Part shown: positions 44,687-55,320 of the stretch, in pieces | Position numbering within the stretch: the stretch's first letter is position 1 | How the letters are laid out: the number at the start of each line of letters is the position of its first letter | Origin: Acrocarpospora pleiomorpha | GTDB taxonomy: Bacteria > Actinomycetota > Actinomycetes > Streptosporangiales > Streptosporangiaceae | Length of the DNA stretch: 64,000 bases | Direction of reading: 5' to 3' | Assembly: GCF_009687885.1 (NCBI RefSeq) | Contig: NZ_BLAF01000035.1 | Span: 51,573 to 115,572 of the forward strand | Notes under the pieces: generated by a model | What the model was told of the DNA's origin: nothing | The model's input: only the letters and a program-made list of their open reading frames with translations | The model's database searches: none | Made by a program: the position numbers and the translations under genes

Positions 44687-45361
44687 ATGAACGGATACCA
44701 GCGCGCCACCGCCGAGCTGGCCGAACAGGGCTGGACGGTGCTCCACCGGCAGCGGTTCGGCGCCGACCACGCGTCAGTGCTCGCCATCGCCGGACACTTC
44801 GGCCGGCCCTCGACCAGGGACGGCGGCCAGGCCGTCTGGGAGGTCAGGCCGCGCCCCGGCCGGGCGAACGGCACCTTCTCCGAACGCACCGGGCCAGCCG
44901 CCTTCCACACCGACGCCCAGTACCACGCGCGCCCCGAGGACTACGTCTGCCTCTTCGTGGTTCGGCCCGCGGCCGACGGCGGTCACACCCGCGTGCTCGG
45001 CGCGGAGGCCGCCCTGTCCACCGTGCGCCCCGCCACCCTGGCCGCCCTCCGCCAGCCCGCCTGGACCTGGACGGTCCCCGAGGTGTTCCAGGCCAGCGCG
45101 CCCGCCGCCCGCCCGGCCCCGGTGGCCACCGCCGACGGCACGATCCGCTGGCGCGCCGACAACCTCGCCCAGCCGCTCCCCGGCGATCAGGGCCGCGCCG
45201 CGGCCGACTTCTCCGCCGCGCTGGAGCGGGCCGAGGCCCGCGAGGTACGGCACCGCCCCGGCGACGTGATCATCCTCGACAACCGCCGCGCCCTGCACGC
45301 CAGGACCGCCTTCCAGGACACCGACCGGCTCGTGCTCCGGGTCCGGCTGTGGCGAAGCTGA
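44687..45361 (+). CDS. TauD/TfdA-like Fe(II)/2-oxoglutarate dioxygenase
   Basis: About 224 residues. The iron motif HxD is FHTDAQ (His74, Asp76), the distal His lies in RRALHART and the 2-oxoglutarate Arg in RLVLRVRLW. GHFGRPSTRDGG is the usual N-terminal substrate-side segment. It is shorter than TauD (~280 residues) but keeps the core. It probably hydroxylates a small molecule or amino-acid side chain. ATG 44687 lies after GACGGGG. The end overlaps the next gene by 13 bp, so the two should be translated together. Confidence 0.88.
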   Translation: MNGYQRATAELAEQGWTVLHRQRFGADHASVLAIAGHFGRPSTRDGGQAVWEVRPRPGRANGTFSERTGPAAFHTDAQYHARPEDYVCLFVVRPAADGGHTRVLGAEAALSTVRPATLAALRQPAWTWTVPEVFQASAPAARPAPVATADGTIRWRADNLAQPLPGDQGRAAADFSAALERAEAREVRHRPGDVIILDNRRALHARTAFQDTDRLVLRVRLWRS

Positions 45362-46380
45362 GCCGCGAGGCCGTGCACGCGTGGGCGGTGGCGCGGGCGA
45401 GCGCCGCCATGGCGGTGCCCGCGTCCGGCGCGGAGGCGGCGGCCTGGACCGTGCGCGGCTGGGCCGAGGTGGCGCTCGGGTGCGCGCTGCTGGGGCGGGC
45501 GTTCGACGGCCTGGACCAGGTGATCAGGGCGGCCGGGATCCGGCACGGCGGCCCCGCCGCCACGCGGCTGCGGGCGCTGCGCGCGCTGGGCGGCCGGGTG
45601 CCGCCGTCCTACCCGGACGCGGGCGATCCCGGCCCTGTCGCTCCCATCGGTCCGGAAGTGTGGCGGCTTGGCCAGCTGGTCGCCGAGTTCTGCGCCGCCG
45701 TTCCGATGGGGCCCCCGGCGGGGTTGTCGCGGGGGCGCGACTCCGCCAGGGGGCAGCTCCGGTGGGGCGAGCGATACCGGCCCGAGCCCGCCCGCGGCCA
45801 CCGGATCGTGCGCGGCGACGCCTACGCGGGCATGGTCTGGCGCACCTGGCTGCGCCTGCCCACGCGCAACGGGAGCGAGAACGTGCTGGTGGCCGTGGGG
45901 CGGCCGGAGCCGGAGCCGCGCCGCCGGGTCTGGCTGGGCATCCACGAGGGCGCCCACCTGGACCGGCTGGCCGCCGTCGACGGCGAGCTGGAGTTCGGCG
46001 CGGGGCTGCTGGCGGCGGAGTCGTACGCGATGGCCGTCGAGTTCGTCGCCCTGCTGGAGGCCGCCGCGGACGGGCAGGTGGAGCTCGCCCGCTGGCTGCG
46101 CCTGGGCCTGCTGGAGCGGGTCGGCCGCCTGCCCGGCTTCGACGGCCGGATCCCGCAGGCCAGGGGATTCCACGCGCCCGAGCTCGTCCCGCTGCCCACG
46201 CTGGCCGCGACCTACGTCACCGGGCCGCTGAGCCTGCTCTGCGCGCCCGGCGACACCCCCCTGCACGCCCGCTGGCGGGCCGCGCTCCAGGAGGCGCCGC
46301 GCGCGGCCGAGGTGGTGGCGCGGATCAGCGCGACAGTGCCCGCACCACCGTCTCCGCGACCTCCGGCGCTGGCACGGTGA
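45349..46380 (+). CDS. Zincin-like protein with HEGAH motif, unknown function
   Basis: About 343 residues, GTG start inside the end of the dioxygenase gene. HEGAH occurs at 199-203 after VWLGI, with a candidate third ligand in AAESYAMAVE (Glu224, plus Tyr226 and Glu231). The order resembles a gluzincin active site. The N-terminal ~110 residues are helical. I do not recognise a named family. Its 3' end overlaps the convergent macro-domain gene by 56 bp. Coupling to a 2-oxoglutarate dioxygenase suggests a two-step modification of one substrate, perhaps a peptide. Confidence 0.65.
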   Translation: MAKLSREAVHAWAVARASAAMAVPASGAEAAAWTVRGWAEVALGCALLGRAFDGLDQVIRAAGIRHGGPAATRLRALRALGGRVPPSYPDAGDPGPVAPIGPEVWRLGQLVAEFCAAVPMGPPAGLSRGRDSARGQLRWGERYRPEPARGHRIVRGDAYAGMVWRTWLRLPTRNGSENVLVAVGRPEPEPRRRVWLGIHEGAHLDRLAAVDGELEFGAGLLAAESYAMAVEFVALLEAAADGQVELARWLRLGLLERVGRLPGFDGRIPQARGFHAPELVPLPTLAATYVTGPLSLLCAPGDTPLHARWRAALQEAPRAAEVVARISATVPAPPSPRPPALAR

Positions 46381-47374
46381 GGTGCACCTCCCAGTCCGGG
46401 TGGCGTTCCAGGTTCTCCACGATCGCGGTCCACAGCCAGTGCAGGCCGGTGCGCAGCGGCAGCGACCCCCGGCCGGTCCCGATCAGCGGGAAGCACATCG
46501 ACCGCAGCGGCGGCGCGAACGTGTCCCGCTCGCTCTCGGCCAGCTGGAACACCTGGTGCACGGCGAGGGCGACCGCCGGGGGCGGCACGTCGTAGACGTT
46601 GCTGCCGGTGCGCGGCGCGGCCACCGCCGCGTGGTAGACGCGGCGGACGCCGTTCATGGACAGGCTGCCGGGACCGGTCGGCGCGATCGTCCCGACGGCC
46701 ACCGGCAGGCCGGTCCGGCCGTGCGCGGCCAGCCACTCGCGCAGCTCGCGCTGGATGACGTCGTCCACCACCTCGCCGGTCGGGCCGCGCCTGGCCCCGG
46801 TCCTGCGCACCGCCGCCGACACCGACGCCATGAAGGGCTTGGACATCTCCAGGTACACGTTCTCCGGCGACACCAGGATGTCCACGCCGGTGACCAGCTC
46901 GATCGGCTGCACCTGCACGATCACCCAGGCCGCTCCGGCGGCGACCGGGATCCTGGCCCGGTCGATCGTGCGCGGCTCTGTCACGACCGCGTCACCGTCG
47001 CCGCACAGCGCCAGGATCTGCTCGGCCACCTGGGCGAGCACCAGCCGCTCCTGGTGCTTGCGGAAACGTTCCACGCTCACCCCGAACTCCCGCGCGGCCC
47101 GCCGCCTGCGGTCCGAGGCGGCCCAGTCCCTGGTGCCCTGGACCAGGCCGAACGTGTACGCCGCCGCCGACCCCAGGTTGCCCTCGCCGAGCCGCCGCAC
47201 CGCCTCGCCCAGCAGCCGTTCCACGGCCGCGACGGCGTCCAGGCCGGGATGGCGCAGCCCCGCGGCCCGCAGCACGGCGGGCAGGGGGGCATCGCGCAGC
47301 CGCATCAGGCCGCGCTCGCGCAGGACCCGGAGGTCGGCGACGAGCCCCTCGTGATCAGGCAGCTCAGGGGGCAC
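46325..47374 (-). CDS. Macro-domain-like protein with helical N-terminal domain
   Basis: About 349 residues. The first ~135 are helical. From about 165 a macro-like ADP-ribose-binding fold is visible: GVDILVSPENVYLEMSKPF (in place of the NAAN segment), PVAVGTIAPTG, RRVYHAAV and SMCFPLIGTGRGSLP. Macro domains bind or hydrolyse ADP-ribose derivatives. The GTG start is 32 bp downstream of the second CHAT gene end in the same direction, so co-transcription is likely. A RES-type NAD+ consumer in the adjacent operon makes ADP-ribose chemistry a shared theme. Confidence 0.75.
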   Translation of the reverse strand: MPPELPDHEGLVADLRVLRERGLMRLRDAPLPAVLRAAGLRHPGLDAVAAVERLLGEAVRRLGEGNLGSAAAYTFGLVQGTRDWAASDRRRRAAREFGVSVERFRKHQERLVLAQVAEQILALCGDGDAVVTEPRTIDRARIPVAAGAAWVIVQVQPIELVTGVDILVSPENVYLEMSKPFMASVSAAVRRTGARRGPTGEVVDDVIQRELREWLAAHGRTGLPVAVGTIAPTGPGSLSMNGVRRVYHAAVAAPRTGSNVYDVPPPAVALAVHQVFQLAESERDTFAPPLRSMCFPLIGTGRGSLPLRTGLHWLWTAIVENLERHPDWEVHLTVPAPEVAETVVRALSR

Positions 47375-47406
47375 GCCTGAAGGATGCCCATTTCTTTAGT
47401 CAGCTA

Positions 47407-50400
47407 TCACTCCGCGGGGGCGGCAACCGCCACGAAAGCCGCCCAGATCTGCGGATGACCCGCCGTGTCCAGCCAGCTCCAGTACTCCGCGCCCTTCGCC
47501 GCCAGCGCGGCGCGCGCGTCGGCCAGCCGCCCGTCCGCGTCCCCGGACGCCGCCAGCAGCCGCATGACCGCGCGCCGATGCTGGGCCGGGCTCCGCCGCC
47601 GGAACACCTCCTGGGTGCGCCGGAGCGCCTCCGGCACCGAGCCCGCCGTGCGCAGCCGCCGGTGGAAGTCGGTCATGAACAACGCCGTCGCCAGGTCGTG
47701 CACCGGCCACAACGTGACCACGGCCGCGCCCGCCCCCGTCGCCAGCACCCCGCTGATCAGCCCCCGCACGTCGTCCCCCGGCGAAACCCCGCCCTGCCCC
47801 GTACGGCAGGCGCTCAGCACCACCAGATCCGCCCCGAGCGCGGCCCCGGCCAGATCGGCCAGGTGCAGTGCCTGCCCGTCCGCGAACAGCACCGCCGACG
47901 ACAGCGGGCTCGACTCCTCCAGCCACGCGTGGGTGGCCAGATGCAGCACCGACGCCCCGGCCGCCGCCGCCAGCACCGCGTCCTTGGTGGCCGCGTCGCC
48001 GAGCAGCGCCTCCCCGTCGCCGGGGTACTGGCGCGCGATCACTCCCGCCTCAAGGCCGCTGCCGGGCAGCCTCCGGGCGTGCCGGCCCTCCGGGGCACGC
48101 ATGAAGGCGGGATCGCCCACCGCGAGCAGGCGCCCTCCGGCCAGGGCCTTAGGCAGTACAGGACGCAGGAACGGGAGCGCTCCCGCGCCGGGCAGCACGG
48201 AGAGCGTGCGCTGGGCAGCGAGCGGCGCGCCGCGCCAGGGCAGCACGCCGAACGGCAGCGAGTGCAGCGCCCCCGACGGCACCACGAGCACGTCGCGGTG
48301 GGTCAGCAGGGCCTCGTGCACCGGCGCGAGCAGGACGGCGGCCAGCTCCCGGGCCGGTCCAGCCGGGTCGCCGCCGTTGGCGCACGCGTTCCTGACCGCG
48401 CGGACCAGGCCCGCCACGCCGTCCACGTCCAGCACCCGGGACACCAGCGTCCCGGCGGCGTCGATCGCCCAGACCAGCAGCCGGTCCTCCCGCAGCAGGT
48501 AGCTGACCAGGAGCGTGCCCTCCGGCAGCAGCCGGGCCACGGCCTCGGCGCCGAGCGGCTCCCCCCGGGTGTCCAGCTCTCGCCACAGCGCGGGATTGTC
48601 CCGCGCCAGCTCCTGCTCCAGAGCGGCCAGCCGCTGCTCGGCCCGCGCCGACCGCTCGGCCAGCCGCGGGTCCGGCGGCTCGCCCCCGGCCAGCCGGGTC
48701 GCCGCCAGGTGCTGCGGCAGCGCCACCTCGGCACCGGCGGCCCGCCAGCCCGCCAGGGCCGGGATCTCCGCCTCGCCGGTGGCCCGCCGCGCCTCCAGCA
48801 GGTCCAGGAAGGCGCGGGCCCGGGAGCGCTCGCCCACGCAGAACGCCTCCGCGGCCAGCGCGTCCGCCCTGGCCGCGTCCTCGGACCTGGCCGCCTCGGC
48901 GGCCTGCAGCAGGCAGTGCGCCGCGCCGAACTGGATCCGGGACACCACGCGCGGGTCGGCGGCCGCCCGGCGCGCCGCCTCGCCCCGCACCACCTCGATG
49001 GAGCGCAGCGCCTCGCGGTAGAAGCCCACCGCTCGGCCGTAGCCCACCCCCGGCCCCCGGCCCGCCGCGCGGGACTCGGCGGCCAGGCCGCGCGCGGTCT
49101 CGCCCTCGATCTCCAGCGCGGTCCACGGTTCCAGCGAGCGCCGCCACCAGTCCTCGCCCAGCATGCCGCGCAGCGCCCGCAGCTCGATCTCGGCGTCGGC
49201 GTAGGCGCGGTAGCTCACGAAGGTGGCCGCGGCCAGCTCGTGCTCCCCGGCGCGGGCGAGCGTGTCGGCGCCCGGCTCGATCAGGTCCGGCATGCCGAGA
49301 GCGGCCGCCCGGCCGGCCTGGTGGGCGCGGTAGGCGCGGTGCGCCCGGTAGGCCGCCGCCGCCCGCGCCCATTCCCGCCGCCGCCCCAGCACGTGGGCCC
49401 GGTGCAGGTCGCGGCGCTCGGGGTCGGCGCGCTCCACGGCGCGCATCGCCTCGGTGAAGAGCAGGCTCGCCTCCCGCGCCTGCCCGCGCGCCAGCGCGGC
49501 CACCGCCCGCGACGCGGGGATGTGCACCTCGGCGGCCTCCAGCGCGTCCCCCGCGTTCTTGACCAGCAGCCACGCTTCGAGCAGCTCGTCCAGATTGGGG
49601 GCGAGGGTGTCGTCGTCCTCGTCCTCCAGATCGGCGGGCTCCGGGTCGTCGTTCACCAGAGGCAGCCTGGCCATGGCCGACCTGATCCGGTCCGCCGTGC
49701 GCCGCAGCGCGTCCGGGTCGTCGCCGGTCGTGTTCAGCAGGCGCAGGTGCGCCAGCAGGATGCCGACCAGCCGGACGCTCTCCCGCAGCGCCAGCGCCGG
49801 GCGGCGGCGGATGTCGGCCTCGAACAGGGCCGCCGCCTCCGCCAGCGACACCTGCGCCCCGGCCCGGTCCCCGACCTGCTGCCGGAGCGTGCCCAGGTCG
49901 GTGACGGACTGCGCCTCGTTGCCCGCGAACCCGAGCGCGCCGTGGATCCTCCTGGCCAGCCGGTGGCAGGACGCCGCGCGCTGGTAGTGCCCGGCGCGGG
50001 CGGCCTGGTGGCCCTCCTGGGAGCAGAGCGCGCCCAGCCCTTCCGCCAGGCTCAGGCTGCCCGGGCCGTGCGCCCAGACGGCCAGCTCAGCGATGCCCTC
50101 GGCCGGGTCGAACGGCTCGCCCGCGGCGATCGAGGCCAGCGCCAGGTGCGTCCACGCGGTCCAGCGCAGCCGCTGGTCCCCGGCCTCGCGGGCCATCTTC
50201 TCCGCCTCGGTGGCCAGCGCCACCGTCGCCGCGCCGTCCCCCGCGAGCCTGGCCAGGTAGGCGCGGCGTAGCTTCAGCCCGGCCAGCAGGCGCTGCGCGA
50301 CCACCTCCTCCTCGGGCGCGTCGCCCACAGCCCGTTCCGCCGCCGCGTACGCCCGCTCGGCCAGGTCGGGCCTGATCCGGCGGCCGGGCAGCACCCGGGC

Positions 50401-51165
50401 CTCGGCGGTGCGCGCGCCGAGGCTGAGCACCGGCCAGTGGTCCAGCAGCAGCGGCGAGGTGCGGATCGCCGCCGCCCAGTCGCCGCGCGTCAGCTGGGCC
50501 AGCGCGTAGCCGTGCGGATCGCCCGCGCACCGCTGTTCGGCCTCGGCGAGCAGCTCCGCCGCGCGCTCGTCCATCCCGGCCTCGTGGCAGAGGGTGGCCA
50601 TCGCCCGGCAGACCAGCGCGGCCACCGGATTCAGGCCGGGATCGGCGGCCAGCGTGCCGCGCAGCCCGGACAGCCGGCCGGTGACGGCCTCCAGCAGCTC
50701 GTTCAGGTCCTCCGGGGTGCTGCCCGCGGTCACCGCGGAGCGCAGCGTGGACTGGGCGGCCGGCAGGTCGGCCAGGACCCGGAGGATCACCCCGATGTTG
50801 AGGTCCAGGCTGAGGTTCGCGACGTTCCCCCGGGTCGCCGCCTGGTAGGCGCGGCTCAGCCGTTCCTCGTCCAGCCGCGCGGTCTCCGGCCAGGGTTCGC
50901 GGGCCTCCATCTCCGGCGTCACCGCGCCGCAGCCGTCCGGCCACTGCGCGTAGCGGCCGATCCGCGCCAGGCGGGTCCAGGCCAGGCAGCGGACCAGCAG
51001 CGCCGAGCCGTGCGGCGCCAGCCAGGCGGCGCGCTGGAGCAGGTCGAGGGCTGTGCCCATGTCACCGGCCCGGGTGGCGGCGGTGGCCTGGGCCAGCAGC
51101 CGTTCGGGCGAGTCCCCGGGTGACTTCCCGGACGGTCCACCGTACTCGGGAGCGAAGAAATCCAC
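47407..51165 (-). CDS. Second, larger CHAT-domain (caspase-like) protease with TPR-like repeats
   Basis: About 1252 residues. A long helical-repeat N-terminal region (to about 900) with TPR pairs (ALDLLQRAAWLAPHG, RAASCHRLARRIHGALG, AQVSLAEAAALFEAD) precedes the CHAT domain. Catalytic residues are His1079 (HLATHAW) and Cys1120 (VVLSACRTGQGG), followed by ISGVLATGAGAAVVTLW and a terminal HPQIWAAFVAVA. The first CHAT protein of the island shares this architecture but differs in sequence, so they are distant paralogues. The ATG at 51165 is the first start. It probably heads a small operon with the macro-domain gene. Confidence 0.9.
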   Translation of the reverse strand: MDFFAPEYGGPSGKSPGDSPERLLAQATAATRAGDMGTALDLLQRAAWLAPHGSALLVRCLAWTRLARIGRYAQWPDGCGAVTPEMEAREPWPETARLDEERLSRAYQAATRGNVANLSLDLNIGVILRVLADLPAAQSTLRSAVTAGSTPEDLNELLEAVTGRLSGLRGTLAADPGLNPVAALVCRAMATLCHEAGMDERAAELLAEAEQRCAGDPHGYALAQLTRGDWAAAIRTSPLLLDHWPVLSLGARTAEARVLPGRRIRPDLAERAYAAAERAVGDAPEEEVVAQRLLAGLKLRRAYLARLAGDGAATVALATEAEKMAREAGDQRLRWTAWTHLALASIAAGEPFDPAEGIAELAVWAHGPGSLSLAEGLGALCSQEGHQAARAGHYQRAASCHRLARRIHGALGFAGNEAQSVTDLGTLRQQVGDRAGAQVSLAEAAALFEADIRRRPALALRESVRLVGILLAHLRLLNTTGDDPDALRRTADRIRSAMARLPLVNDDPEPADLEDEDDDTLAPNLDELLEAWLLVKNAGDALEAAEVHIPASRAVAALARGQAREASLLFTEAMRAVERADPERRDLHRAHVLGRRREWARAAAAYRAHRAYRAHQAGRAAALGMPDLIEPGADTLARAGEHELAAATFVSYRAYADAEIELRALRGMLGEDWWRRSLEPWTALEIEGETARGLAAESRAAGRGPGVGYGRAVGFYREALRSIEVVRGEAARRAAADPRVVSRIQFGAAHCLLQAAEAARSEDAARADALAAEAFCVGERSRARAFLDLLEARRATGEAEIPALAGWRAAGAEVALPQHLAATRLAGGEPPDPRLAERSARAEQRLAALEQELARDNPALWRELDTRGEPLGAEAVARLLPEGTLLVSYLLREDRLLVWAIDAAGTLVSRVLDVDGVAGLVRAVRNACANGGDPAGPARELAAVLLAPVHEALLTHRDVLVVPSGALHSLPFGVLPWRGAPLAAQRTLSVLPGAGALPFLRPVLPKALAGGRLLAVGDPAFMRAPEGRHARRLPGSGLEAGVIARQYPGDGEALLGDAATKDAVLAAAAGASVLHLATHAWLEESSPLSSAVLFADGQALHLADLAGAALGADLVVLSACRTGQGGVSPGDDVRGLISGVLATGAGAAVVTLWPVHDLATALFMTDFHRRLRTAGSVPEALRRTQEVFRRRSPAQHRRAVMRLLAASGDADGRLADARAALAAKGAEYWSWLDTAGHPQIWAAFVAVAAPAE

Positions 51166-51196
51166 TGAAATCCACTTATTCCGATCTAAGGCCGGA

Positions 51197-51231
51197 CTCG
51201 GCTGAGCGTGGTCCCCGCCTGCTCAGCCGAG
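51197..51231 (-). terminator. Hairpin terminator between the small membrane protein and the CHAT gene
   Basis: CTCGGCTGAGC and its exact complement form an 11-bp stem with a 13-nt loop downstream (minus strand) of the 51267-51506 gene. Confidence 0.6.
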
Positions 51232-51266
51232 CGTCCAGGCGCTGTCGTTGATCTCGGTGATCTTGA

Positions 51267-51506
51267 CTAGGGGGATGAGGTCGGGGTGGTCACGGAGGTG
51301 GACCGCCATGGGGCCTGCTGTGGGATCAGCAGCAGGGCCACGACGACCGCGAGGCCGACCACGAACGTGGTCAGGATGCCCAGCAGGATGTAGAGGCTCT
51401 TGGGGACGTCCCGGCGCGGCGCCGGGGCGTAGGTGACGGGCAGGCGTGTTGCGGGAATGAACACCGTGCCGTGGTGGACTTCCTGCTCATGGTGTTGCTC
51501 TGACAT
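51267..51506 (-). CDS. Small single-helix membrane protein of unknown function
   Basis: About 79 residues from ATG 51506 (GCGAGG upstream); the frame extends to 51545 without a good site. A His/Glu-rich N-terminus (SEQHHEQEVHHG) and an SLYILLGILTTFVVGLAVVVALLLI helix near residues 45-68 are followed by a short Thr/Ser-rich tail. No family recognised. It stands upstream of the CHAT gene but is separated by a hairpin. Confidence 0.55.
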   Translation of the reverse strand: MSEQHHEQEVHHGTVFIPATRLPVTYAPAPRRDVPKSLYILLGILTTFVVGLAVVVALLLIPQQAPWRSTSVTTPTSSP

Positions 51507-51712
51507 TGCCTCGCCGATCTGAAGGGGAGCCTGGTAGGGCGGCACTCGAAGAGTTCAGTCAGATTGACGGTTCCCTATCGTAATTGGTTTACCCCACTAT
51601 TCCTAAGCGTGACACAAGTGGATGAGCCGGACCAGTCGCCAGCGATGATCGTGTGTTTGGCAGACTTGGCGTGTGTCCGGTCTGACCAGGAATCGTGGGA
51701 GTGTGAGCAGCC

Positions 51713-53353
<1,641 letters not shown>

Positions 53354-53393
53354 CCATTGACCATTCCCGGGGGGCGGCTGAGAGGATGCCGTC

Positions 53394-54359
53394 ATGCCGC
53401 TCTTTGATCTTCCGCTCGCCGACCTGCGCCGTTACACCCCTGCCGTCGCGGAGCCGGCGGACTTCGACGACTTCTGGTCCGCCACGCTGGCCGAGACGCG
53501 CGGGCACGCCCTCGCGCCGGTCTTCGAACCCGTGGACATCGGTCTTGAGCTCGTCGAGGTGTTCGACGTGACGTTCGCGGGCTGGGCGGGGGAGCCGGTG
53601 CGGGGCTGGTTCATGGCGCCGGCCGGGCGTCCGGGCCCGCTCCCGTGCGTGGTGCAGTTCCAGGGGTACGGAGGCGGGCGCGGCCTGCCGCACCAGTGGC
53701 TCTACTGGGCGAACGCCGGATACGCGCACCTGTTCATGGACACCCGGGGGCAGGGGAGCGGCTGGTCGGTCGGGCACACCCCGGATCCGGCCGGATCGGC
53801 GCCGGCGCATCCCGGCTTCATGACGCGGGGGATCGAGGATCCGGAGACTTACTACTACCGGCGGGTGTTCGCGGACGGGGTCCGGGCGGTGGAGGCGGCG
53901 CGGGCGCATCCTCGGGTGGATCCGGAACGGGTGGCCGTGACCGGGGTGAGCCAGGGCGGGGGCATCACGATCGCGGTGTCCGGGCTGGTGCCGGACGTGG
54001 CCGCGGCCATGCCGGACGTGCCGTTCCTGTGCGACTTCCCGCGCGCCATCCAGATCACGCCCAAAGACCCTTATACCGAAATAGTGCGATATTTGACTGT
54101 TCAGCGGGACAAGGTGGAGGCGGTGATGCGGACGTTGTCGTACTTCGACGGGGTGTCGTTCGCGCGGCGGGCCGCCGCGCCCGCGCTGTTCTCGGTCGGG
54201 CTGATGGACATGACCTGCCCGCCGTCCACCGTCTACGCGGCCTTCAACTCCTACGCGGGGGCCGACAAGAGCATCATCGAATACCCCTTCAACAACCACG
54301 AGGGCGGCGGTGCCTTCCAGGAGCGCGAACAGCTGAACTGGCTGAGGGCCAGGAAGTGA
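53394..54359 (+). CDS. CE7-family acetylxylan esterase / cephalosporin C deacetylase
   Basis: About 321 residues, alpha/beta hydrolase without a signal peptide. CE7 marks are the oxyanion-type FQGYGGGRG, MDTRGQGSGWS, nucleophile GVSQGG, acid in GLMDMTCPPST and the catalytic His in NNHEGGG. It deacetylates xylo-oligosaccharides inside the cell. It could act downstream of xylan breakdown started by the secreted GH115 enzyme at 15532. Confidence 0.94.
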   Translation: MPLFDLPLADLRRYTPAVAEPADFDDFWSATLAETRGHALAPVFEPVDIGLELVEVFDVTFAGWAGEPVRGWFMAPAGRPGPLPCVVQFQGYGGGRGLPHQWLYWANAGYAHLFMDTRGQGSGWSVGHTPDPAGSAPAHPGFMTRGIEDPETYYYRRVFADGVRAVEAARAHPRVDPERVAVTGVSQGGGITIAVSGLVPDVAAAMPDVPFLCDFPRAIQITPKDPYTEIVRYLTVQRDKVEAVMRTLSYFDGVSFARRAAAPALFSVGLMDMTCPPSTVYAAFNSYAGADKSIIEYPFNNHEGGGAFQEREQLNWLRARK

Positions 54360-54498
54360 AGGTGATCTGCTTCATCCGCGCGCGTCCGGGCCCTCTCGTG
54401 GTGCCGCGTCACCCGCGTGCGCCCGGGAGCGAGGAGGTCCGGCACGCCTCCGTCCGGGGCACGTATCGTGACACAGGCACGATGGGGGGATTCCTGCT

Positions 54499-55218
54499 GT
54501 GATCACGCTCATCACCGGGGGCGCCAACGGCATCGGCGCGGCAGTGGCGCGGCGGCTCGCCGCCGACGGCGCGAAGATCGTCATCGCCGACCTGGATGAC
54601 GTGGCGGGTCAGGAGCTCGCGGCTGGGATCGGTGGGGTGTATGTCCACTGCGATGTCTCCGTCCTGGCCGACAACGAGGCGGCCGTCGCCGCCGCCCTGT
54701 CCACCTACGGGGGCCTTGACCTGGCCTTCCTCAACGCGGGTGTGACCTCGGGCTGTGGTCTGGGGGAGGACTTCGACCTGGCGAGGTACCGCCGCGCGAT
54801 GGGCGTCAACCTGGACGGGGTCGTGTTCGGCGTGCACGCGGCGCTGCCCGCGCTGACCGCGTCCGGCGGCACGATCGTGGCCACGGCCAGCATGGCGGGA
54901 ATCATCGGGGTGGAAAACGATCCGATCTACGCGGCCAACAAGCACGCCGTGGTCGGCCTGGTGCGGTCGCTGGCCGGGCAACTGGCTCCGGCCGGGGTCC
55001 GGGTGCAGGCGTTGTGCCCGTCGTTCGCCGACACCGCGATCATCGGCGAGTTCCGGGAACTGCTGGCTGAACTGGACTTTCCAATCCTCCCCGTGTCCGA
55101 CGTCGTCGAGACGTTCCTGCGGATGCTCGAAAGCGACGGAACCGGGGAGTGCTGGTTCGTGGTGCCGGGGCGGGACAGCGCTCCTTTCCGGTTCCGGGGC
55201 GTGCCGGGGCCACGCTAG
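54499..55218 (+). CDS. Short-chain dehydrogenase/reductase (SDR)
   Basis: About 239 residues, GTG start. Classical SDR: TGGANGIG cofactor loop at the N-terminus, NAG in LAFLNAGV, catalytic Ser in TASMAGI and the YxxxK in YAANK. The acidic residue after beta-2 (VIADLDD) points to NAD(H). The substrate is unknown. The stop is 10 bp before the ATG of the disrupted MFS reading frame, so the two were probably co-transcribed. Confidence 0.9.
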   Translation: MITLITGGANGIGAAVARRLAADGAKIVIADLDDVAGQELAAGIGGVYVHCDVSVLADNEAAVAAALSTYGGLDLAFLNAGVTSGCGLGEDFDLARYRRAMGVNLDGVVFGVHAALPALTASGGTIVATASMAGIIGVENDPIYAANKHAVVGLVRSLAGQLAPAGVRVQALCPSFADTAIIGEFRELLAELDFPILPVSDVVETFLRMLESDGTGECWFVVPGRDSAPFRFRGVPGPR

Positions 55219-55320
55219 GGTGAGGGCATGACGTGGCGACATTGATCCTCACCTGAGGCACGGTTCACGCGCAGGCTCTACGCCTACGCGTTCTTTGAGA
55301 ACTTCGTCCTGCTCTACCCG

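Noticed and set aside
51267..51506. Gasdermin-like pore protein next to a CHAT protease
   Set aside because: Too short and simple: one membrane helix, no beta-sheet pore domain, and a hairpin separates it from the protease gene.
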